DNA of 64,000 nt, taken from NCBI RefSeq assembly GCF_027947575.1, contig NZ_CP116256.1:1116001-1180000 (forward strand). The letters are read 5' to 3'. The notes below the pieces were generated by a model. The model did no database searches. It worked only from the letters and a program-made list of their open reading frames with translations, and was not told the origin of the DNA. Source of the DNA: Streptomyces rubrogriseus. Its GTDB lineage: Bacteria; Actinomycetota; Actinomycetes; Streptomycetales; Streptomycetaceae. Made by a program: the position numbers and the translations under genes. Shown piece by piece: positions 28,162-35,422 of this stretch (positions are counted from its first letter, which is position 1; each line of letters begins with the position of its first letter).

Positions 28162-29704
28162 GGGAGGCCTCCGTTCCATCCGTTCCGTCGCTGTGCGGGG
28201 AGTTGCCGGTGTGCGTACTGACGGCGAGCGCCATCACGGCGTCCTGGGTGGCCTGTTCGGCGGTGAGTTCACCCGCGACGCGCCCCTGCGCCATGACGAC
28301 CACGCGGTCGCTCATGCCGAGCACCTCCGGCAGATCGCTGGAGATCATGAGCACGGCGGCACCGGCGGCCGTCAGTTCGTTGATGAGCTGGTAGATCTCG
28401 ACCTTGGCGCCGACGTCGATGCCGCGCGTCGGCTCGTCGAGGATCAGCACCTTGGTGTTCGCCAGCAGCCACTTGCCGATGACGACCTTCTGCTGGTTGC
28501 CGCCGGACAGCGTGCGCACGTGCTGCCCGAGCCCGGCCATCCGCACGCCGAGCTGTCCGGCGATCCGCTCGGCCGCCGTGTGCTGCCCCTTGAGGTCGAC
28601 GAGCCCGGCGCGGGCGGTGGACCGGAGCGTGACGAGCCCGAGGTTCTCCTCCACCGAGGCGTCGAGGACGAGCCCCTGCCCCTTGCGGTCCTCGGGGACG
28701 AGTCCGATCCCGGCGGCCATGGCGGCGTTCACGTCGTGCCGCCGCAGCGGCGCACCCGCCACCCGCACGGTCCCGGCGTCGTACGGATCGGCTCCGAACA
28801 CCGCCCGGACGACCTCCGTACGCCCGGCCCCGACCAGCCCCGCGATGCCGACGACCTCACCGGCCCGCACCTCGAAGCCGACGTCGTGGAAGACCCCGTC
28901 CCGCGTCAGCCCCTCCACCTTGAGCAGCGCCTCACCGGCGGCGGTCCGCTCGCGCGGGTACTGCTGCTCGATCGACCGCCCCACCATGAGCCGGACCAGC
29001 TCGTCCTCGGGTGTGGAGGCGGGCACCTGCCCGACGCTCCTGCCGTCCCGGATGACGGTGACCCGGTCGCCGAGCGCGGCGATCTCCTCCAGGTGGTGGG
29101 TGATGAAGACGATGCCGACGCCGTCCTCGCGCAGCCGCCGCACGATGGCGAACAGCTTGTCGACCTCCTCGGAGGTCAGTACGGCGGTCGGCTCGTCCAT
29201 GATGAGCACGCGCGCGTCGAGGCTGAGCGCCTTGGCGATCTCGACCATCTGGAGCCGCGCGATGCCCAGTTCACGCACCCGCGCACGGGGAGACACGTTG
29301 ACCCCCACCCGCTTCAGTAGCACCTCGGCGTCGGCGTCCATCCGCTTCCGGTCGATCATGCCGAGCCGGCGGGGCTGGCGCCCCAGGAAGATGTTCTCGG
29401 CCACCGTCAGGTCGGGGACCAGGTTGAACTCCTGGTAGATGGTGGCGATCCCGAGGCGCTCGGAGTCCTGCGCACCGTGGATGCGCACCTCCTCGCCACC
29501 GGCCAGGATCCGCCCGGCGTCGGGCGTGTAGGCGCCGGAGAGCATCTTGATGAGCGTGCTCTTGCCCGCGCCGTTCTCACCGAGGAGCACGTGCACCTCG
29601 CCCCGGCGCAGGTCGAAGTCGACGCTGTCGAGCGCGACCACGCCGGGGAAGGTCTTGCGGATGCCCTCGATGCGCAGCAACTCGTCCGGACTGCGGCTGC
29701 TCAC
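28151..29704 (-). CDS. rbsA: Ribose ABC transporter ATP-binding protein
   Basis: A 517-residue double-ATPase of the monosaccharide importer class. The first half has Walker [10 protein letters not shown] and Walker [11 protein letters not shown]; the second half has signature LSGGNQQKV and [11 protein letters not shown]. The second Walker A is degenerate (GLVGAGRTE), as usual for RbsA/XylG proteins. The GTG start at 29704 has GAAGGAG upstream and overlaps the rbsR stop (GTGA). It energises the RbsC-RbsB fusion encoded next. Confidence 0.94.
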   Translation of the reverse strand: MSSRSPDELLRIEGIRKTFPGVVALDSVDFDLRRGEVHVLLGENGAGKSTLIKMLSGAYTPDAGRILAGGEEVRIHGAQDSERLGIATIYQEFNLVPDLTVAENIFLGRQPRRLGMIDRKRMDADAEVLLKRVGVNVSPRARVRELGIARLQMVEIAKALSLDARVLIMDEPTAVLTSEEVDKLFAIVRRLREDGVGIVFITHHLEEIAALGDRVTVIRDGRSVGQVPASTPEDELVRLMVGRSIEQQYPRERTAAGEALLKVEGLTRDGVFHDVGFEVRAGEVVGIAGLVGAGRTEVVRAVFGADPYDAGTVRVAGAPLRRHDVNAAMAAGIGLVPEDRKGQGLVLDASVEENLGLVTLRSTARAGLVDLKGQHTAAERIAGQLGVRMAGLGQHVRTLSGGNQQKVVIGKWLLANTKVLILDEPTRGIDVGAKVEIYQLINELTAAGAAVLMISSDLPEVLGMSDRVVVMAQGRVAGELTAEQATQDAVMALAVSTHTGNSPHSDGTDGTEASRGH

Positions 29705-30744
29705 GGCGTACTCCTTCGTACGGGGGACGGGGACGGGGGGTGTTGTTCGGAGGGCGGCTCGCCGCACGAGCGGCGCACGACGAGCCGGGCCGGAAGGGTC
29801 ACCGACTCGCCGGCCCGCCCCGCGATCCGCTCGACGAGCGCGCGTACGGCCGCCCGCCCCAGCTCGCGGGTGGGCTGGGCGATCGCGGTGACCGGGGGAT
29901 CGGTGTGCACGAACCAGGGGATGTCGTCGAAGGCGGCGAGCCCGACGTCCTCGGGGACCCGCAGCCCGCGTGCCCGTACGGCGTCCAGCGCGCCGAGGGC
30001 CATCAGGTTGTCGGCGGCGAAGACGACCTCGGGCGGCTCGGGCAGGTCGAGGAAGCCCTCGGTGACCCGGCGCCCGCTGCCGGCCCGGAAGTCGCCCTGG
30101 CCGATGTAGGCGTCGGGCAGGGGAAGCCCGTACGCGCCGAGCGCCTCGCGGAAGGCGTCGACGCGCTCGCGTCCGGTCGTGGTGGCGGCGGGCCCCGCGA
30201 TGATCGCGAGCCGCCGGTGCCCGAGCCCGTGCAGATGCGCGACGAGGTCCCGTACGGCCGCCCGCCCGTCCGACCTGACGACGGGCACGTCCACGCCGGG
30301 GATCCACCGGTCGACGAAGACCATCGGCGTCCCGGCCCGCGCGGCGTCCAGCATGCGCGGGGAGCCCCCGTCGGTGGGGGAGACGAGGAGCCCGTCGATC
30401 CGCCGGTCCAGGAGCGTGGTGACGTGGTGGTCCTGGAGGTCGGGCCGCTCGTCGGCGTTGCCGATGATGACGCTGTAGCCGAGCGCGCGGGCCTCCTCCT
30501 CGACGGAACGGGCCAGCTCGGTGAAGTACGGGTTCATCACGTCGCTGATGACCAGGCCGAGGGTCCGGGTCTGGTCGGTGCGCAGCGACCTGGCGAGGGC
30601 GTTGGGGCGGTAGCCCAGAGTCTCGACGGCGGCCAGCACACGGGCGCGTGCGGCGGCGCTGACCGACGGGTGGCCGTTGAGCGCCCGGGAGACCGTCGCG
30701 ACGGACACGCCGGCCTCGGCGGCGACGTCCTTGATGCTCGCCAT
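29701..30744 (-). CDS. rbsR: LacI-family repressor of the ribose operon
   Basis: 347 residues. The LacI-type DNA-binding head is ASIKDVAAEAGVSVATVSRALNG (2-24), followed by a ribose-binding-like effector domain. It is the first gene of the ribose operon and overlaps rbsA, so it would autoregulate. Two near-identical LacI-like operators lie immediately upstream (30763-30800). The usual model is repression relieved by ribose or ribose-5-phosphate. Assignment to ribose rests on the operon partners rather than on specificity residues. Confidence 0.9.
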   Translation of the reverse strand: MASIKDVAAEAGVSVATVSRALNGHPSVSAAARARVLAAVETLGYRPNALARSLRTDQTRTLGLVISDVMNPYFTELARSVEEEARALGYSVIIGNADERPDLQDHHVTTLLDRRIDGLLVSPTDGGSPRMLDAARAGTPMVFVDRWIPGVDVPVVRSDGRAAVRDLVAHLHGLGHRRLAIIAGPAATTTGRERVDAFREALGAYGLPLPDAYIGQGDFRAGSGRRVTEGFLDLPEPPEVVFAADNLMALGALDAVRARGLRVPEDVGLAAFDDIPWFVHTDPPVTAIAQPTRELGRAAVRALVERIAGRAGESVTLPARLVVRRSCGEPPSEQHPPSPSPVRRSTP

Positions 30745-30762
30745 CGTCGTTCCACCTCCTCG

Positions 30763-30800
30763 TGGAATCGATTACACGGAGGATTGGAAACGATTACACG
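30763..30800 (-). promoter_or_regulatory. Twin LacI-type operators upstream of rbsR
   Basis: Two 16-bp direct copies, TGGAATCGATTACACG (30763-30778) and TGGAAACGATTACACG (30785-30800), differ at one base. The first is centred on the palindrome AATCGATT. Start-to-start spacing of 22 bp, about two helix turns, would put two repressor dimers on the same DNA face. A further TGGAATCA half-like element follows at 30803. Confidence 0.75.
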
Positions 30801-30851
30801 AGTGGAATCAAGGGGTCCGGTGGGGCCGAGACGGAATCGTGACCGGAGAAA

Positions 30852-30891
30852 GGGGCGGCACCCGCGGCGATGTCGCCCCGGGTGCCGCCCC
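30852..30891. terminator. Hairpin terminator downstream of the CMD gene
   Basis: GGGGCGGCACCCG and CGGGTGCCGCCCC form a perfect 13-bp stem. The 14-nt loop can itself pair (GGCGA with TCGCC). It ends the decarboxylase-like gene before the rbsR regulatory region. Confidence 0.8.
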
Positions 30892-30906
30892 GACCGCCTG
30901 CGGCAG

Positions 30907-31392
30907 TCAGCCCACCGCCGCCGCGAACATCCCCGCCTCGTACGAGCCGCCCTTCTGGTGCGTGATCACGGCGAGCCGGTTGGCCGCGTTGATCATGGCG
31001 ACCAGGCAGATCAGCGCGGCGACCTGGTCGTCGTCGTAGTGCTTGCGCACCAGCGCCCACGTCTCGTCGGACACGCCCTCGTGGGCGTCGGCGAGCCGGG
31101 TGCCCTCCTCGGCGAGGGCCAGCGCCGCCTGCTCGGCCTCGGTGAACACGGTGGACTCGCGCCAGGCGGCGACCAGGTGCAGCCGGACCGCGCTCTCCCC
31201 GGCGGCCGCGGCCTCCTTGACGTGCATGTCGATGCAGTGGCCGCAGCCGTTGATCTGGCTGGCCCGCAGCGAGACCAGTTCCTGCGTGGCCTTCGGCAGC
31301 GGCGACTCGTGCATCAGCACGCCCATGCCGGCGAACCGCTTCGTGAACCGACCGGCGAACTCGTTCTCGAACAGATTGAATCGGGTGTCCAT
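30907..31392 (-). CDS. Carboxymuconolactone decarboxylase/AhpD-like protein
   Basis: A 161-residue all-helical protein with the AhpD-type redox motif CGHC plus downstream His (C50, C53, H57), seen in alkylhydroperoxidase-type members of the family. It is divergent from an ECF41-type sigma factor, and such sigma factors are typically neighbours of carboxymuconolactone decarboxylase, oxidoreductase or epimerase genes. A perfect match to the ECF41 promoter pattern lies 41-67 bp upstream, so it is probably the main target of that sigma factor. A role in peroxide or electrophile defence is an inference. Confidence 0.88.
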   Translation of the reverse strand: MDTRFNLFENEFAGRFTKRFAGMGVLMHESPLPKATQELVSLRASQINGCGHCIDMHVKEAAAAGESAVRLHLVAAWRESTVFTEAEQAALALAEEGTRLADAHEGVSDETWALVRKHYDDDQVAALICLVAMINAANRLAVITHQKGGSYEAGMFAAAVG

Positions 31393-31432
31393 GATCCCGT
31401 CCTCGCTCTCGGTGCCTCGGTGACGAACACAA

Positions 31433-31459
31433 GACGCCGCCGCCCCGCACCCTGTGACA
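31433..31459 (-). promoter_or_regulatory. ECF41-type promoter for the CMD gene
   Basis: Read on the minus strand: TGTCACA (31459-31453), 16 bp, CGTC (31436-31433). This equals the TGTCACA-N16-CGTC pattern I recall for ECF41 sigma factors. The inferred start point gives a leader of about 35 nt. Confidence 0.8.
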
Positions 31460-31493
31460 GGGCGCGGACGTGACCCAGGACACCACCGACGGG

Positions 31494-31520
31494 TGTCACA
31501 GAACCCCGGCGGCCGGTGTC
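31494..31520 (+). promoter_or_regulatory. ECF41-type promoter for the sigma factor gene
   Basis: TGTCACA (31494-31500), 16 bp, TGTC (31517-31520); one mismatch to CGTC in the -10. It points toward the sigma gene and mirrors the promoter for the divergent target, suggesting positive autoregulation. Confidence 0.65.
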
Positions 31521-31564
31521 CCGTGCACGAGACACCGCCGGAACCGAACGAACGGGAGAAGCTG

Positions 31565-32470
31565 GTGACCAGCGAGAACAGCGGCCGCGAACAGGACGGC
31601 GCCACGGAGGCCTTCGTCGCCCACCGCAACCTGCTCTTCACCGTCGCCTACGAGATGCTCGGCTCCGCCGCCGACGCGGAGGACGTCCTCCAGGAGACCT
31701 GGCTGAAGTGGGCGGGAGTCGACCTCGACACGGTGCGCGACCGGCGCGCGTACCTGGTCCGCATCACCACCCGCCAGGCCCTGAACCGGCTGCGTACGCT
31801 GGGCCGCCGCAAGGAGTCCTACGTCGGCTCCTGGCTGCCCGAGCCGTTGCTCACCACGCCCGACGTGGCCGAGGACGTCGAGCTGGCCGACAGCGTGTCG
31901 ATGGCGATGATGCTGGTCATGGAGACACTCGCGCCGACCGAGCGGGCGGTGTTCGTGCTGCGCGAGGTGTTCGACCTCGGCTACGACGAGATCGCCGAGG
32001 CGGTGGAGAAGAGCCCCGCCGCCGTCCGGCAGATCGCGCACCGGGCCCGCGCGCACGTCGCGGCCCGCCGGCCGCGCGGGGCGGTCTCGGCGACCGAGTC
32101 CCGGGAGGCGCTCGCGGCCTTCCAGCGGGCGGTCGAGACGGGCGACCTCCAGGGCCTGCTCGACATCCTCTCCCCGGACGTCGTCCTGCTCGGCGACGGC
32201 GGCGGCATCAAGCAGGCGGTCCTGCGGCCCGTCGTCGGCGCCGACAAGGTGGCCCGCCTCATGCTGGGCGGCCTGGTCAAGCTGGACATGGAGATGAGGA
32301 TGGACCCGGCCCAGGTCAACGGGCACCCCGCGCTGGTCATCCGGCTCGACGGCGAACTCGACACCGTGGTGGCGGTGCGCCTCGACGAAGGCCGCATCAC
32401 CGGGCTCTACGCGGTGCGCAACCCGGAGAAGCTGTCGTACATGCGTGAGGAGGCGACCCTGAGCCGGTGA
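31565..32470 (+). CDS. ECF41-family RNA polymerase sigma factor (SigJ-like) with SnoaL-like C-terminus
   Basis: A 301-residue ECF sigma factor: region 2 (about 14-80, VAYEMLGSAADAEDVLQETWLKW), region 4 (about 118-168) and a fused SnoaL-like domain (about 180-295). The three ECF41 hallmarks are all seen: WLPEP in the linker (90-94), DGGG (211-214) and NPEKL (286-290). In this group the C-terminal domain replaces a separate anti-sigma factor and tunes activity. The GTG at 31565 has GGGAGAAG upstream. Divergent from the AhpD-like gene it probably controls. The signal is unknown. Confidence 0.92.
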   Translation: MTSENSGREQDGATEAFVAHRNLLFTVAYEMLGSAADAEDVLQETWLKWAGVDLDTVRDRRAYLVRITTRQALNRLRTLGRRKESYVGSWLPEPLLTTPDVAEDVELADSVSMAMMLVMETLAPTERAVFVLREVFDLGYDEIAEAVEKSPAAVRQIAHRARAHVAARRPRGAVSATESREALAAFQRAVETGDLQGLLDILSPDVVLLGDGGGIKQAVLRPVVGADKVARLMLGGLVKLDMEMRMDPAQVNGHPALVIRLDGELDTVVAVRLDEGRITGLYAVRNPEKLSYMREEATLSR

Positions 32471-32489
32471 GCGCCCGGCTCACACGCGG

Positions 32490-32525
32490 CCCACCAGCCG
32501 CCTGTTCCGTCAGGCAGCCGGTGGG
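32490..32525. terminator. Hairpin between sigma factor and convergent secreted-protein gene
   Basis: CCCACCAGCCGCCTG and CAGGCAGCCGGTGGG pair over 15 positions with two imperfect pairs around a 6-nt loop. Position between convergent stops suits a bidirectional terminator. Confidence 0.7.
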
Positions 32526-32533
32526 CAGACCTC

Positions 32534-33043
32534 TCAGGCGTGCGCGATGTAGTCGTACCAGTCGGTGATCGGGTCGGTCAGGGCCTTGTCGTCGTAGAGC
32601 CTGAAGTACACGGCCTCGCCCTCGTCGAGGTCGTCGTCGGCTCCCATCTCGACCTTGTTCATGTCGAGTTCCTTGGACGTCCCCGGCGCCCAGTAGGTCG
32701 CCTCCTTCTTGAGGCCCTCCCACCACTGGGCCCGGACGTAGATCGTGTCGCCGTCGTTCTTGCCGTCGTAGACGTACAGCAGCTCGTCCGACGGGTGGAA
32801 CTCGACCTGCGCCACGGGGGTGCCGTTCTTCTTCACGACCAGCTTCAGGGCCTCGCCGCCCACGTCCTTCTTGAAGCCGGTGTAGTCGAGGCCGCTGCTG
32901 TTCGAGCAGGGGCAGTCGCCGGTGTTGTACTCCCAGCTCTGGATCGACAGATCCGAGTTGTCGTATGCACCCGCCGTGGTCACGGAGGCCCCGGTGAACG
33001 CGACTGCCATTCCCAGCGAGATGGCTACGTTTCTGATGCGCAT
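32534..33043 (-). CDS. Secreted hypothetical protein
   Basis: 169 residues starting MRIRNVAISLGMAVAFTGASV, a Sec signal peptide with likely cleavage after AGA. AAGGGG lies 7 nt before the ATG, which fixes this start over a longer frame. The mature protein is acidic, Trp/Tyr-rich and has a CPC motif (YNTGDCPCSNSSG). It contains beta-rich segments and no catalytic pattern I recognise. The family is unknown to me. Confidence 0.75.
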   Translation of the reverse strand: MRIRNVAISLGMAVAFTGASVTTAGAYDNSDLSIQSWEYNTGDCPCSNSSGLDYTGFKKDVGGEALKLVVKKNGTPVAQVEFHPSDELLYVYDGKNDGDTIYVRAQWWEGLKKEATYWAPGTSKELDMNKVEMGADDDLDEGEAVYFRLYDDKALTDPITDWYDYIAHA

Positions 33044-33141
33044 TGCTGCCCCTTCTTGTTCGGCCTGGCCCAACGGCGCCCACGCTAAAGGGCTTGCTGC
33101 GCGGGGTGGCACTGCAACTTTTCAGGGTGACAGGGCCGGTC

Positions 33142-33552
33142 TCAGGCCGCCGCCAGCTCGCACCACACGTACTTGCCCCGGTTGCCGTGTCTGGCCAGCG
33201 GGTGCCACCCCCAGACGTCCGCGCAGGCCCGCACCAGCGCCAGCCCGCGACCCTCCTCCAGCTCCGCCACCCTCTCGAACCGCGCGGGCGGTTCGGGCGG
33301 TTCGGGGTCCGCGTCCCACGCCCCGATCCGCAGCGTGCCCGGCGGCGACCAGCGGATGCGGAGGGCGGCGGGGCCCTTGGTGTGCCGTACGGCGTTGGAG
33401 ACCAGCTCCGTTGCCAGCAGTTCGGCGACGTCGACGAGGCGGATCAGGCCGTGCATGGTGAGGACCAGACGGAGGGTGCGGCGGCTGATGGTGACGGCGC
33501 GCAGGTCGTTGGGGATGTAGAGGGAGTATTCCCAGGGTTCGGTTTCGGGCAT
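33142..33552 (-). CDS. RsbW-like ATP-binding (anti-sigma/histidine-kinase-type ATPase) protein
   Basis: A 136-residue GHKL-fold ATPase. The N-box is LLATELVSNAVRH and the G-boxes are AWDADPEPP (G1-like) and EGRGLALVRACAD (G2-like). Such small proteins act as anti-sigma-like kinases, or as partners of XRE/DUF397 regulators in Streptomyces. It is divergent from an XRE regulator gene which is followed by a DUF397 gene, the familiar AbaA/WhiJ-type arrangement. It starts MPETEPWEYS at 33552; the longer frame upstream is not coding. Confidence 0.85.
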   Translation of the reverse strand: MPETEPWEYSLYIPNDLRAVTISRRTLRLVLTMHGLIRLVDVAELLATELVSNAVRHTKGPAALRIRWSPPGTLRIGAWDADPEPPEPPARFERVAELEEGRGLALVRACADVWGWHPLARHGNRGKYVWCELAAA

Positions 33553-33761
33553 GAGGATTCCCTTGCGTGTGGGGAGTTGGGGGCGGACCGGTGGCATTGC
33601 CGGAGCCGTCGTGGCAGGACGGAACGGTGCGCTTCCGGTTACGCACGGTGTGCGCCGCATCACTGACCGTAGGGCTAACATGTCATACGGAGCAAGCTGA
33701 TCGACTAATCTGGCCCCGAACGGGTCGCACAGGGAGGCTCGTTGAACCCAGGGAGCCGTGC

Positions 33762-34607
33762 ATGGTCCTGCGCCGGGAATGCACCGCACGCCAGTTGCGT
33801 CTCGCGGTCGAGTTGCGGAGGCTACGAGACGCGGCAGGGCTCTCCGCCGTCGAGGCGGCGGCACTGCTCGGGGTGAACCGCGTGCAGATCAGTCACATCG
33901 AGTCCGGCCTCGCGGGCGTGAGTGAGGAGCGCCTGCGTCGTCTCGCGGCGCACTATTCCTGCACCGACGAGGCATTCGTCGACGCCCTCGTCGTCATGGC
34001 GACGGATCGGACGCGTGGCTGGTGGGAGGAGTACCGAGGGCTCCTGCCGACACCCTTTCTGGACATCGCCGAGTTGGAACACCACTCCACCTTCCGTCGG
34101 GACGTGGAGTTCTTGTTCATCCCGGGCCTGCTTCAGACGGAGGACTACGCCCGAGCGGCCTTCTCGTCCCGGGTGCCCGAACTTCCGCACGCGGAGCTGG
34201 AGCTGCGAGTTCGCCATCGGATGCAGCGGAAGGTGGTTCTCGAAGCCCCGGTGCCGTACGAGTCCCTCATCCATGAGGCGGCGCTGCGTATCAGGGTCGG
34301 CGATCGCGTCACCGCGCGAACCCAGCTCGCCCGGGTCCTGGAACTTTCCGAAGCCGATCACATCAGCGTGCGTGTCATTCCCTTCGATCTGGACGGTTTC
34401 GGCGGTGCCTGGAGCCCCATGATGTTGGCCGGCGGGAGCGTGCCCCGACTGGACACGGCCGTTCGCGACGCACCACACGGCACCGGCTTCATCGATTCTG
34501 AGGCCCAACTCGGCGTCTTCCGAACAGTCTTCCGTAGAGTGAAGGATGCATCGCTCGACCCAAGCCGGTCGCGTGACCTCATCCACAGACTGGCCAAGGA
34601 ACTGTGA
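33762..34607 (+). CDS. WhiJ-like XRE regulator (HTH + DUF5753)
   Basis: 281 residues. The N-terminal helix-turn-helix (LRLAVELRRLRDAAGLSAVEAAALLGVNRVQISHIESG, about 10-47) is followed by the DUF5753 domain (about 80-275; FLFIPGLLQTEDYARAAF is its hallmark). Members of this group, such as WhiJ, affect development and antibiotic production in Streptomyces and work with DUF397 proteins. It has GGGAG upstream of the ATG and precedes the DUF397 gene by 6 bp. Confidence 0.9.
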   Translation: MVLRRECTARQLRLAVELRRLRDAAGLSAVEAAALLGVNRVQISHIESGLAGVSEERLRRLAAHYSCTDEAFVDALVVMATDRTRGWWEEYRGLLPTPFLDIAELEHHSTFRRDVEFLFIPGLLQTEDYARAAFSSRVPELPHAELELRVRHRMQRKVVLEAPVPYESLIHEAALRIRVGDRVTARTQLARVLELSEADHISVRVIPFDLDGFGGAWSPMMLAGGSVPRLDTAVRDAPHGTGFIDSEAQLGVFRTVFRRVKDASLDPSRSRDLIHRLAKEL

Positions 34608-34613
34608 GGCTCC

Positions 34614-34820
34614 GTGTCCACCCCTGACACCTGGCGCAAGTCGTCCTACTCCGGCGGCGGCGACGGCAACAACTGCGTGGAAATAGCCACCACGACCACC
34701 CACGTCGCCGTCCGCGACTCCAAGGCGCCCGCCCGGGCCACCCTCACCTTCCCCCGCGCCGCCTTCACCCGCTTCCTGTCGGTGATGACGGAGCCGGAGG
34801 GAAACCCGCCTCCCCGCTGA
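34614..34820 (+). CDS. DUF397 domain protein
   Basis: A 68-residue protein consisting of one DUF397 domain: TWRKSSYSGGGDGNNCVEIA, then VAVRDSK and FTRFL are the typical conserved blocks. It lies 6 bp after the WhiJ-like regulator, so both are cotranscribed. DUF397 proteins are thought to bind or modulate the partner regulator. Its last 56 bp overlap the convergent gene at 34765. Confidence 0.9.
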   Translation: MSTPDTWRKSSYSGGGDGNNCVEIATTTTHVAVRDSKAPARATLTFPRAAFTRFLSVMTEPEGNPPPR

Positions 34821-35328
34821 CCCAGCACACCTCCCCGGGGCTGCCGTCGCCCCGGTCGAACTGGCAGCACACGCCACCGACGGCGGCGGCGAGGTCGGTG
34901 AACGTCTTCCTGATGCTCGCCGACCGCTCGAACAGGCGGCTGATGCCGGAGGTCGGCGCCCAGAACTCCAGGGCGGCGTATCCGGGGTCCAGGAACGACC
35001 GGAACCGGACGGTCAGGTAGACGTACCCGATCCGGACCCGTCCGTTCTCCTCGGGCGGCAGCGAGTACGACTCCCCGTGCGCCCGCACCGCGTCGTCGAC
35101 CGGGAACATGAGGGACGTGTCCAGGTCCAGCGTGTCGCGTGCGGAGCAGTCGACCGGCTCGCTGCCGAAGCCGGACGTGAACGGGAGGACGATCCGCTCG
35201 CCCCCGGGCAGCGTGACGTCGAGCGGGGGCACGTCCCGGGACGGGGGTGCCAGCCCGGCCACGGCGGCCAGCGCCCCGGCGACGTTCCGCGGGCGTAGAT
35301 AGACGTCGTAGCCGTAGGTCAGCCCCAT
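34765..35328 (-). CDS. Hypothetical cytosolic protein
   Basis: 187 residues, start at ATG 35328 with GGAGGGGG 5-12 nt upstream. It has no signal or membrane segment. The N-terminal MGLTYGYDVYLRPRNVAGAL and central VRIGYVYLTVRFRSF look like an alternating-strand protein; I recall similar Streptomyces proteins but no named family. Its 3' end overlaps the convergent DUF397 gene by 56 bp, an unusually long overlap. Confidence 0.7.
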   Translation of the reverse strand: MGLTYGYDVYLRPRNVAGALAAVAGLAPPSRDVPPLDVTLPGGERIVLPFTSGFGSEPVDCSARDTLDLDTSLMFPVDDAVRAHGESYSLPPEENGRVRIGYVYLTVRFRSFLDPGYAALEFWAPTSGISRLFERSASIRKTFTDLAAAVGGVCCQFDRGDGSPGEVCWVSGEAGFPPAPSSPTGSG

Positions 35329-35422
35329 GTGTCCCCCTCCGCAAGCGTCGGCCGTATCGCACCGCACGCGTCATCCTGCCGGACCGTGCACCGCTGTCAC
35401 ACCTCACCGGTACCGTCGGATC

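Noticed and set aside
26500..28221. Plus-strand frames opposite the ribose transporter genes
   Set aside because: His/Asp/Arg/Gln-rich products without domains; the minus-strand rbs genes explain the coding signal.
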